Part shown: in pieces, positions 1 to 5,688 of the stretch
Layout: every line of letters begins with the position of its first letter
Numbering within the stretch: position 1 is the stretch's first letter
Source: Brevundimonas vancanneytii
Lineage (GTDB): Bacteria > Pseudomonadota > Alphaproteobacteria > Caulobacterales > Caulobacteraceae
Reading direction: 5' to 3'
NCBI GenBank assembly: GCA_945874855.1
Contig: CAMCIP010000089.1
Span: 1-9,057 of the forward strand
DNA: 9,057 bases
Program-made: the position numbers and the translations under genes
The notes under the pieces: generated by a model
Databases searched by the model: none
Seen by the model: only the letters and a program-made list of their open reading frames with translations
Told to the model about the DNA's origin: nothing

Positions 1-488
1 TTGGTGCCGTTCAGCACATAGCGGTCGCCCCGCTTCACCGCCTGGGTCCGCATCGACATGACGTCCGAGCCCGAGCCGGCCTCGGACATGGCCAGCGACC
101 CGACGTGCTCTCCGGAGATCAACCCGGGCAGGTAGCGTCGACGCTGGTCGTCCGTGCCCCAGCGGCGGATCTGGTTGACGCAGAGATTGGAGTGGGCCCC
201 GTAGCTGAGGCCGATCGAGGCGGAGGCGCGCGACACCTCCTCCATGGCCACGCAGTGCTCCAGATATCCCATGCCGAGGCCGCCGAACTCCTCCTCGACG
301 GTGATGCCGTGCAGGCCCAGCTCGCCCATCTCGGGCCAGAGGTCGCGGGCGAACTCGTTCTTCTCGTCGATCTCCGCGGCACGGGGTGCCAGCCGGTCGG
401 CGGCCCAGCGGGCAGTGGTCTCACGGATGGCGTCGGCGTTCTCGCCGAGGCCGAATTCCATCGATTGGGGGGCGTTGGGGATGCTCAT
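1..488 (-). CDS. ivd: Isovaleryl-CoA dehydrogenase, N-terminal part (runs off left edge)
   Basis: The first ~162 codons of an acyl-CoA dehydrogenase are visible, starting at ATG 488-486 (MSIPNAPQSMEFGLGENADA). The family is FAD-dependent and oxidises the alpha-beta bond of acyl-CoAs, passing electrons to ETF; the isovaleryl-CoA member acts in leucine breakdown. Visible support is an alpha-helical N-terminal domain, then LSYGAHSNLCVNQI, which is typical of isovaleryl-CoA dehydrogenases, then AMSEAGSGSDVMS, which fits acyl-CoA dehydrogenase signature 1 and lines the flavin/substrate site. The sequence ends at VLNGT in the middle beta domain. The catalytic base and C-terminal helical domain lie outside the window. 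The gene is 48 bases downstream of spmX on the same strand, with no clear promoter or Shine-Dalgarno in that gap. Other leucine-degradation (liu) genes may follow beyond the left edge, but this cannot be seen. Family assignment is firm; the isovaleryl specificity is inferred from motif similarity. Confidence 0.9.
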   Translation of the reverse strand, partial: MSIPNAPQSMEFGLGENADAIRETTARWAADRLAPRAAEIDEKNEFARDLWPEMGELGLHGITVEEEFGGLGMGYLEHCVAMEEVSRASASIGLSYGAHSNLCVNQIRRWGTDDQRRRYLPGLISGEHVGSLAMSEAGSGSDVMSMRTQAVKRGDRYVLNGT

Positions 489-536
489 GGCCGGGGCCTA
501 GCATCGTTCACGCGACCTGCGAAGCGGCCGGACGCC

Positions 537-1994
537 TCAGCCCTTGCGACGCGTGGTCCGGACGTACAGGTGCCAGGAGGCAGCGCCCACGCAAACGGCA
601 CCGATCACCGCCAGGGTCCAGGCCACTGCCGTGGTCTCGCCCATGGGAGACGGGTCCTCGACCGCCACACGGAAGGCGGCGGCGGAGACGGCGCAGGAGA
701 CCAGCCCCAGCCCCCCCATGATCAGATACATGCCCGTCTCGCTCCAGTCGAAGCGACGCGGGGCCTCCGGCTCGACCTCGTGACGCAGGATGGACACGAC
801 TGCAGGCACGTCCTGGAACAGGGGGGCCTGGTCGACGGCCTCCGCGGCCGGGCGGGCGGCATCCTCCCAGGCGGTGCGACCGGTCTCCGGTTCGCGTTCC
901 GGCGAAGGCGTCAGCGTCAGCGGTTCCGGCGCAGTGGGAGCGACGAAGGCTCCGGTCGTTTCGACGGGCCGCGCCGCCTCGATCTCGATCGGCGGCTCCG
1001 GCTCCGGCTCGCGCGAAGGCAGGGGCAGGGGCGCGGGCGTGGGGTCGGGCAGGGCGACCGGCCGCCCGGCGAGCGGCGGGAAGCCCGGCAGAGGGCCAAC
1101 CACCAGACCTGAATAGGGGGCCAGCCTCTGGAACGGCGCCGAGGGCGCGACGGTCGGCGGCATGGCAGGGGCACCGTCCATGGGCAGGTCGGCCGGCGCG
1201 GGCGTCGTGGGCTGCAGATCGGCGTCCGGCTCGACGGGGGCCTCCTCCACCGGCCCGGACTCAACGGGCCCGGCGTCCCCAACCGGTTCGGTCGTGTCCG
1301 GCACCTGGGGTTCCGACTCCGGTTGGGGATCCAGGGACGTCGGCGCGTCGGCGACGGCTGCAAAGGCCGGCACCACGACCGGGTCAGGCGTGGGAACCTC
1401 CGCCGGCAAGGGGGCCTCGCCCAGAAGGGCGGCGACCGCGGCTTGGCGTTCGTCTGCTGCGACCGTGGGCGTCGGGGCGGCCCCGGCTTCGGGGGTCGGG
1501 GGCGGCAGGGGCGCAGAGAGCAGGTCGGACAGGGCGACCGGCCGGTCCGGGTCGGCCATGAACAGGGCACGCTCGGCGGCCCGGCGACGCACGCCGGCAT
1601 TGGGCGGCGCAGGCTCGGTCCAGTCCAGCAGGGCATCCGCGGCCTCGGCCGGACGCTGGTCGACCAGCCTGCGGAACACCTCGGACGCCAGGAACCGGTC
1701 AAGCCCTATGGAAAAGGCGAAACTGGCCAGGGCGTCGAACTGGTGACCGTTCAGCTCCGGCGCGGGCAGGTCGTTCAACGCCTTGACGATGGGCAGAAGG
1801 TCATACTGAAGCAGCAGTTCGGCGTCGGCCTCCGCGACACTCAGACCCTCGCGCGCGCTCTGACGATGGCCGTAGCCGATCACCCAGCCATCGCCGTCGC
1901 GCTCGGCGCGCGCGCGGAAGCCCTCGAAGCTCTTCAGCAGCACGATCCCCTCGCGGGAGACCTTTCGGCGATGCCGGGCGGCGGTGTCGGACAC
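537..1994 (-). CDS. spmX: SpmX-like polar muramidase-domain membrane protein
   Basis: 485 residues from a GTG start at 1994-1992. The frame stays open upstream into mgtE, but that part has no protein-like features. GTG fits because the muramidase fold begins at residue ~12 and a partial Shine-Dalgarno (GGAT, 2004-2001) lies 7 bases upstream. Domain order: GH24 (T4/P22-type) lysozyme domain at ~12-147, with the catalytic-type Glu24 in KSFEGF and the GWVIGYGH core; a proline-, glutamate- and alanine-rich linker at ~149-413; two hydrophobic helices at ~422-445 and ~455-478; a short basic tail RTTRRKG. This layout is that of SpmX of Caulobacter crescentus, which marks the old pole, localises and activates the kinase DivJ, and interacts with PopZ; in Asticcacaulis it also positions stalk synthesis. 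The active-site Thr of the lysozyme core (usually W-T-I-G-Y-G-H) is Val38, which suggests weakened or lost catalysis. It probably has its own sigma-54 promoter. A phage or spanin-type lysozyme is unlikely given the linker and tandem C-terminal helices. Confidence 0.9.
   Translation of the reverse strand: MSDTAARHRRKVSREGIVLLKSFEGFRARAERDGDGWVIGYGHRQSAREGLSVAEADAELLLQYDLLPIVKALNDLPAPELNGHQFDALASFAFSIGLDRFLASEVFRRLVDQRPAEAADALLDWTEPAPPNAGVRRRAAERALFMADPDRPVALSDLLSAPLPPPTPEAGAAPTPTVAADERQAAVAALLGEAPLPAEVPTPDPVVVPAFAAVADAPTSLDPQPESEPQVPDTTEPVGDAGPVESGPVEEAPVEPDADLQPTTPAPADLPMDGAPAMPPTVAPSAPFQRLAPYSGLVVGPLPGFPPLAGRPVALPDPTPAPLPLPSREPEPEPPIEIEAARPVETTGAFVAPTAPEPLTLTPSPEREPETGRTAWEDAARPAAEAVDQAPLFQDVPAVVSILRHEVEPEAPRRFDWSETGMYLIMGGLGLVSCAVSAAAFRVAVEDPSPMGETTAVAWTLAVIGAVCVGAASWHLYVRTTRRKG
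1017..1064 (-). repeat. SpmX linker repeat, copy 2
   Basis: This stretch encodes residues 311-326 of the SpmX-like protein, RPVALPDPTPAPLPLP. It matches copy 1 (1497-1544) at 11 of 16 residues. The first five codons are identical at the DNA level and most of the rest is similar. The copies are 480 bases apart in the same frame and both lie inside the proline-rich linker. A partial internal duplication or a repeated binding motif would both explain it; low-complexity convergence is also possible. Confidence 0.6.
1497..1544 (-). repeat. SpmX linker repeat, copy 1
   Basis: This stretch encodes residues 151-166, RPVALSDLLSAPLPPP, directly after the muramidase domain. It is the partner of the copy at 1017-1064. 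The shared core is R-P-V-A-L-x-D followed by A-P-L-P. Its place at the domain/linker border differs from that of copy 2, which is deep in the linker. Confidence 0.6.
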
Positions 1995-2040
1995 GGGGTG
2001 ATCCAAAACGGGACGAGAAGTTTCGCTCGCAAGGCGACGG

Positions 2041-2056
2041 AGCAATCCCCGGGCCG
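2041..2056 (-). promoter_or_regulatory. Sigma-54 (-24/-12) promoter of spmX
   Basis: On the minus strand this reads CGGCCCGGGGATTGCT. The sigma-54 consensus is TGGCACG-N4-TTGCW, so only the first T and the A of CAC differ. The essential GG (2055-2054) and GC (2043-2042) have the required 10-base spacing. The predicted start is near 2030, giving a leader of about 36 bases before the GTG of spmX. The site lies in the 68-base gap between mgtE and spmX. In C. crescentus, spmX is transcribed by sigma-54 with the NtrC-type activator TacA, so both position and function agree. Activator sites would be expected upstream, inside the 3' end of mgtE; I did not identify them. Confidence 0.8.
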
Positions 2057-2062
2057 CAGCGG

Positions 2063-3466
2063 CTAGAGCAGCACCGCCGTCGCCAGCCCGAGGAAGATCA
2101 GGAAACCAAAGAAATCCGTCGTGGCCGTGACGAAGACGGCCGAAGACACCGCCGGGTCGAATTTCAGCTTGGACAGCGTCAGCGGCGTCAGCACCCCGAC
2201 CGTGGCCGCGACCATCAGGTTCAGGATCATGGCCGAGGCGATGACGCCGCCGATGCGCCAGTCTCCCGACCACCATCCCGCCGCCACGCCGATGAGGGGC
2301 GCGAGCACCAGGCCATTGGCGAAACCGACTGCCAACTCGCGGAAGAAGGTGCGCCGGGCGTTGGAACTGTTCAGTTCCCGCGTCGCCAGGGCGCGCACCG
2401 TCACGGTCAGGGCCTGGGTGCCGGCATTGCCGCCGATGGCCGAAACGATCGGCATCAGCACGGCCAGGGCCACGATCTGCTCGATCGTGCCGCCGAAGAA
2501 GGCGATCACACCGGCGCCGAGCGAGGCGGTGCCGAGATTGATGGCCAGCCAGGGGACGCGGCCCCGAACGATCTCCGGCACCGTCGAACTGCGGTCCTCG
2601 TCGGACACACCGGCCAGACGCAGGATATCCTCGCGGTTCTCCTCCTGGATGATGTTGACGATGTCGTCGACCGTGATCTGACCCACCAGACGCCCGGCCG
2701 GGTCCACCACCGGGGCCGAGATGAGGTGGTATTTCTCGAAGATGTAGGCGACCTCTTCCTGGTCCTGATCGACGGTGATCTCGTTGACCGGCTCCATGAT
2801 GTCGGCCAGCGCGACGGTGCGCGGCGCGCGCAGCAGGCCGCTGACGGGCACGCTGCCGACAGGACGGTTGCCCGGATCGACCACATAGATGTCGAAGAAC
2901 AGCTCCGGCAGGTCCTCGCCCTGCTTGCGCACATGATCGATGGTGTCGCCGACGTTCCAGAACAGCGGCGCAGCCATGACTTCGCGCTGCATCAGGCGGC
3001 CGGCGGAGTCCTCGGCATAGCGCAGGCTGGACTCGATCGCGGCGCGATCGACCTCCGGCATTGCCGCCAGCACCCGCTCACGCTGGTCGTCCTCGAGGTC
3101 CTCGACCACCGCGGCGGCGTCGTCGGAATCCAGTTCCTGCAGCGCCTCAGCCAGCGTCAGGTGCGGCACGCGCTCCAGCACCTCCTCGCGGATGCCGTCG
3201 TCCAGCTCCGGCAGGGTCTCGGCGAGCAGCTCGGGCGGCAACCACTGGACCACCACGCCCCGATGCTCGGCCGTCAGAAAGCCCATCAGATCGGCGACGT
3301 CGGCGGGGTGCAGGTCTTCGGTAAGGTCGCGCAGGCGCGCGCCGTCGCCGTCGTCGGCGGCATCGACCACCTTGGCCACGAACGCGGCGGTCAGGACGTA
3401 GTCGTCGTCCAGGGCCTCATGATCGATGTCGTGCGGCGGTGCAGGAGGTGCGACGGTGCTCACCAT
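2063..3466 (-). CDS. mgtE: Magnesium transporter MgtE
   Basis: A complete 467-residue MgtE, the homodimeric inner-membrane Mg2+-selective channel gated by cytoplasmic Mg2+. Order: acidic helical MgtE_N superhelix at ~35-140, two CBS domains at ~160-218 and ~222-280 (the second contains KYHLISAPVVD and GRLVGQITVDDIVNII), a connecting plug helix, then about five membrane helices at ~305-467. The family signature PIVSAIGGNAGTQ is at 339-351, and the pore Asp in TTDFFGF is at 451, matching the Mg2+-binding Asp of the family. Length is normal. The ATG at 3466-3464 is supported by a strong Shine-Dalgarno, GGGAGG, ending about 4 bases upstream. The gene begins 58 bases after the tRNA-Leu, with no clear promoter and little room for a Mg2+ riboswitch, so it may be co-transcribed with the tRNA. 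Control by Mg2+ is expected mainly at protein level through the N and CBS domains. Confidence 0.96.
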   Translation of the reverse strand: MVSTVAPPAPPHDIDHEALDDDYVLTAAFVAKVVDAADDGDGARLRDLTEDLHPADVADLMGFLTAEHRGVVVQWLPPELLAETLPELDDGIREEVLERVPHLTLAEALQELDSDDAAAVVEDLEDDQRERVLAAMPEVDRAAIESSLRYAEDSAGRLMQREVMAAPLFWNVGDTIDHVRKQGEDLPELFFDIYVVDPGNRPVGSVPVSGLLRAPRTVALADIMEPVNEITVDQDQEEVAYIFEKYHLISAPVVDPAGRLVGQITVDDIVNIIQEENREDILRLAGVSDEDRSSTVPEIVRGRVPWLAINLGTASLGAGVIAFFGGTIEQIVALAVLMPIVSAIGGNAGTQALTVTVRALATRELNSSNARRTFFRELAVGFANGLVLAPLIGVAAGWWSGDWRIGGVIASAMILNLMVAATVGVLTPLTLSKLKFDPAVSSAVFVTATTDFFGFLIFLGLATAVLL

Positions 3467-3524
3467 ACGGCCTCCCTCTCGCGCGATCAGCCTTCAGCCG
3501 ATGATCAACCCTTGTTGTGAACGA

Positions 3525-3611
3525 TGGTGCGGTCGAGAAGACTCGAACTTCCACTCCGGTTAAGGAACAGCGACCTCAACGCTGCGCGTCTACCAATTCC
3601 GCCACGACCGC
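3525..3611 (-). tRNA. tRNA-Leu (anticodon GAG)
   Basis: The minus strand folds as a class II tRNA. The acceptor GCGGTCG (3611-3605) pairs with CGACCGC (3535-3529), followed by A73 and an encoded CCA (3527-3525). The D-arm is GGCGGAATTGGTAGACGC. The anticodon stem CAGCG/CGCTG encloses TTGAGGT, giving anticodon GAG at 3577-3575, which reads CUC and CUU leucine codons. A long variable arm (TCC/GGA paired) and a T-arm with loop TTCGAGT follow. The long variable arm and the GCGG start are typical of leucine tRNAs. The gene points towards mgtE. Confidence 0.96.
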
Positions 3612-3627
3612 TCGCATCGGAGCGGCG

Positions 3628-3656
3628 CTGATAGCGAAGCTGGGTCTCAAAGGGAA
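3628..3656 (-). promoter_or_regulatory. Possible promoter of tRNA-Leu
   Basis: On the minus strand, TTCCCT (3656-3651) and TATCAG (3633-3628) are separated by 17 bases. The expected start would be about 10 bases before the tRNA 5' end. The -10 matches the sigma-70 consensus at 4 of 6 positions and the -35 at only 3 of 6. The geometry is good, but the sequence match is weak. Confidence 0.3.
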
Positions 3657-3671
3657 GGGCTGTCTTGCTAC

Positions 3672-3684
3672 GTTACAAAGTAAC
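3672..3684. promoter_or_regulatory. Perfect palindrome GTTAC-AAA-GTAAC, possible operator
   Basis: GTTACAAAGTAAC is a perfect 5-base inverted repeat with a 3-base centre, in the 149-base region between the divergent tRNA-Leu and histidine phosphatase genes. It is an AT-rich island in GC-rich DNA. A weak plus-strand promoter (TTGCTA 3665-3670, 17 bases, TAAAGG 3688-3693) would enclose it in its spacer, a common place for a repressor site. No regulator is encoded nearby. It could be an operator for the phosphatase gene or chance. Confidence 0.35.
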
Positions 3685-3760
3685 AGCTAAAGGTTCGCGG
3701 TGCCGGTCCTGGATCGAACAGGGCGGCTGACCGTCGGCACGTCCCCGCCAGGAGCATTGC

Positions 3761-4435
3761 ATGCGTTCTCTCCTTGTCTCCCTCGCTACCGCCGCCCTTC
3801 TGGTCGCTTCCCCGGCCCTTGCCCAGCAAGTGCCAGCTCGGGAGCAGAGTTCGGCGGCCGCGCCGGCCCCCGGTCGCGTGGCGCAGCTCGTCGAGCAGAT
3901 GCGGGGCGGAGGTCTGGTGCTGGTCATTCGCCACGAGCGGACAGAAGTGCCCTCTCGCGATGACGACTACACCCGCCCGGCCCACGACTGCTCCGCACAG
4001 CGCAACCTGTCGATCGCCGGCCTTGCCGGCGCCCGGGAGACCGGGGTCTCCATCCGGGCCCTGGGTATCCCCATCGACGCCGTGTTCAGCAGCCCCATGT
4101 GTCGCGGCACCGAAACGGCCCGCATGATGTTCGGCACCTACTCGGTCGAGCCCCGGCTCATCCACCATGATCCCTCCGTTCCCGATGGCCTTGATGTGGC
4201 CACCGGCTTGTTCCGGGAAGTCCTTGGCGAGCTCCGCATCGGCGAAGGCAACACCGTCCTGATCAGCCACAGCGGCAACATCTCAAGGGCGACGGGCCTG
4301 CGTCTGGTGGAGGGCGAGATCGGCGTCCTGCGCATCGGTGCCGACGGCCAGATCGAAATCCTGGGCCAGGTTCACGGCAGCGAACTGGGCTTCCCTGCCC
4401 GTGCCGTGCTGGTGGAGACCGGAGGGCACCGCTGA
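3761..4435 (+). CDS. Exported histidine phosphatase family protein
   Basis: 224 residues in the histidine phosphatase (phosphoglycerate mutase-like) superfamily, which hydrolyses phosphate esters through a phosphohistidine. A signal peptide is clear: basic start MRS, hydrophobic core, cleavage after ALA at residue 21, so the mature protein is probably periplasmic. The nucleophile motif is LVIRHERT (Arg57, His58). DCSAQRNLS (77-84) and FSSPMCRGTETA (109-120, Arg115) follow, then the second catalytic His170 in ISHSGN. Cys77 and Cys114 sit in motifs where this subfamily usually has cysteines and could form a disulfide. The start is set by AGGAG at 3750-3754, 6 bases before the ATG. It is divergent from tRNA-Leu and convergent with the FliN-like gene, so it is probably transcribed alone. 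The substrate is unknown; a mutase role is unlikely for an exported, short protein of this type. Confidence 0.88.
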   Translation: MRSLLVSLATAALLVASPALAQQVPAREQSSAAAPAPGRVAQLVEQMRGGGLVLVIRHERTEVPSRDDDYTRPAHDCSAQRNLSIAGLAGARETGVSIRALGIPIDAVFSSPMCRGTETARMMFGTYSVEPRLIHHDPSVPDGLDVATGLFREVLGELRIGEGNTVLISHSGNISRATGLRLVEGEIGVLRIGADGQIEILGQVHGSELGFPARAVLVETGGHR

Positions 4436-4456
4436 CTCCCGTCCGCGGCCGCCCGC

Positions 4457-4708
4457 CTAGGCTGATCCCGCCATGTAATCGTAGACGTCGGCCGGCCGCG
4501 TCACGGTGATGGTGATCTGTTCGCCGCTGATCGAGATTTCGCCCCGCGCCACCGGGTGATTGTTGGCGAGGATCCAGACCTCGTCCTGCTCGGACGCGTC
4601 CAGCGGAATCACGGCCCCGCGACCCATCTTCAGCAGCTGCGACATGGGCAGGACGGACCGGCCGAGCACCACCGAGATCTCCACATTGACGGCTTCGATC
4701 TGGGACAT
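4457..4708 (-). CDS. Short FliN/SpoA-domain flagellar motor switch-like protein
   Basis: 83 residues that consist almost wholly of one SpoA (FliM/FliN C-terminal) domain: VNVEISVVLGRSVLPMSQLL, then GRGAVIPLD, VWILANNHPVARGEI and ITITVTRPADV. The pattern of ELGR-like strand, GSV-x-LD, and 'hydrophobic-N-x-x-x-A-x-GE' matches FliN, which forms the lower C-ring of the flagellar motor and binds FliM, FliH and CheY-like proteins. It lacks the N-terminal extension found in many FliN proteins. I chose ATG 4708-4706 because homology starts there. The frame stays open upstream, but the added residues are Ser/Pro-rich and not protein-like. No Shine-Dalgarno is visible (CGCCTTCCCCC precedes the ATG). 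No other flagellar gene is nearby; it is convergent with the phosphatase (21-base gap) and divergent from lipB (76 bases). It may be a second FliN-type protein or a related SpoA adaptor. Confidence 0.8.
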   Translation of the reverse strand: MSQIEAVNVEISVVLGRSVLPMSQLLKMGRGAVIPLDASEQDEVWILANNHPVARGEISISGEQITITVTRPADVYDYMAGSA

Positions 4709-4784
4709 GGGGGAAGGCGGACTCGGACCAGGGCGGGAAGGTGAAGTCTTGCGTGGCGACGACGGACCCCACATTGCTCGGGGC

Positions 4785-5525
4785 ATGCTTTCCCAAGCCT
4801 TAAATTCTTCGGTGCCGCGCCTGATTCGCCCCGACGGGCACGCGGTGGAATGGGTGGTGTCGCCCGGTCGCATCGATCACCCCGACGCCGTCGCGGAGAT
4901 GGAGTCGCGGGTGGCCGCCATCGCCGAAGGCCGCGCCGCCGAGCGTGTGTGGCTGCTGGAGCATCCGCCGCTCTACACCGCCGGTGTGTCGGCGCGTGAC
5001 GGGGATCTGCTGGACGGCACGCGCTTCCCCGTGCACCGCACCGGGCGGGGTGGCCAGTTCACCTATCACGGCCCGGGACAGCGCGTGGCCTATGTCATGC
5101 TGGATCTCACCCGGCGGGGGCGTGACGTCCGGGCCCTGGTCCGGGCCCTCGAAGCCTGGCTGATCGGGTCCCTGGCGCATTTCGGGGTGGAAGGCGACGT
5201 GCGCGAAGGTCGTGTGGGCGTCTGGGTGGATCGCAAGGGGCCCGGCTGGTCGCGCGAGGACAAGATCGCCGCCATCGGGGTCAAGGTGCGCCGCTGGGTC
5301 AGCTTCCATGGCGTCAGCCTCAACGTCGAGCCCGACCTGTCGCACTTCTCCGGCATCGTGCCCTGCGGCATCGCGGAGCACGGCGTGACCAGTCTGGTCG
5401 ACCTCGGCGTCCCCGCCACGATGGATGAGGCCGATGCCGCCCTCCGCACAGAGTTCGAGAAAGTCTTCGGCCCTGTGAAGGTCCTGAATGCGGAGGATGC
5501 GGGCATCAGTGCAGTCCGTCCCTGA
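4785..5525 (+). CDS. lipB: Octanoyltransferase LipB
   Basis: 246 residues from ATG 4785. LipB moves the octanoyl group from octanoyl-ACP to the lipoyl domains of 2-oxoacid dehydrogenases and the glycine cleavage H protein, in the cytoplasm; LipA then inserts sulfur. The sequence shows LLEHPPLYTAGVS (57-69), the signature RGGQFTYHGPGQ (88-99), the catalytic Lys160 in DKIAAIG, VSFHGVSLNV (172-181) and the catalytic Cys194 in GIVPCG. The Lys-Cys spacing of 34 residues equals that of the E. coli enzyme. An insert of charged and Gly/Pro residues at ~149-157 precedes the Lys. The frame is open upstream to 4560, but that part overlaps the opposite FliN-like gene and is not conserved-looking. The start ATG has only a weak GGGG upstream; GTG at 4812 is an alternative start. 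lipA is not in the window. Confidence 0.94.
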   Translation: MLSQALNSSVPRLIRPDGHAVEWVVSPGRIDHPDAVAEMESRVAAIAEGRAAERVWLLEHPPLYTAGVSARDGDLLDGTRFPVHRTGRGGQFTYHGPGQRVAYVMLDLTRRGRDVRALVRALEAWLIGSLAHFGVEGDVREGRVGVWVDRKGPGWSREDKIAAIGVKVRRWVSFHGVSLNVEPDLSHFSGIVPCGIAEHGVTSLVDLGVPATMDEADAALRTEFEKVFGPVKVLNAEDAGISAVRP

Positions 5526-5640
5526 CGAAAGCACCAGCCTGCCCGTGCGCAAATTGTCGCGGCAACCAACATGAACGCCTTGTAACCGGCCGTATTCGCG
5601 GAACCCTGCTACACGCCTCGCCGCCCAGTTAGCATGTCGC

Positions 5641-5666
5641 CCCCGGACCATCGGGGCCGTCCCCCG
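5641..5666 (+). promoter_or_regulatory. Competing hairpins in the leader of the TonB receptor gene
   Basis: CGGGG at 5652-5656 can pair with CCCCG upstream (5641-5645, 6-base loop) or with CCCCG downstream (5662-5666, 5-base loop), so the two stems exclude each other. They end 22 bases before the receptor ATG and just before its weak ribosome site (AGG at 5677-5679). In GC-rich DNA such pairing often arises by chance. The rest of the 163-base gap after lipB holds no clear promoter that I can support. Confidence 0.25.
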
Positions 5667-5688
5667 TTCCAGCCGCAGGTATCCCGTT

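Noticed and set aside
105..1112. A 335-codon plus-strand open frame over ivd and the spmX 3' region
   Set aside because: It spans two genes on the opposite strand and reads as Gly/Arg-rich shadow sequence.
537..1994. Reading the lysozyme-domain gene as a prophage endolysin
   Set aside because: There are no phage genes nearby, and the long proline-rich linker with two C-terminal membrane helices matches SpmX, not an endolysin.
1995..2276. Upstream extension of the spmX frame into the mgtE 3' end
   Set aside because: The added residues are Arg/Gly/His-rich shadow of mgtE, and the sigma-54 promoter at 2041-2056 would lie inside the extended gene. GTG at 1994 fits better.
3485..3506. Interrupted hairpin GATCA...TGATC between tRNA-Leu and mgtE, as a terminator
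   Set aside because: The stem is broken (5 plus 3 pairs with mismatches) and no T-run follows, so it does not support a terminator.
4445..4452. GCGGCCGC palindrome between the phosphatase and FliN-like genes
   Set aside because: It has no loop and no T-run and is a common chance palindrome in GC-rich DNA; not a terminator or regulatory site.
4762..4777. A GG-N10-GC sigma-54-like match on the plus strand before lipB
   Set aside because: It differs from the consensus at four positions outside the core, and its start would fall inside the lipB start codon region. The housekeeping role of lipB also argues against it.
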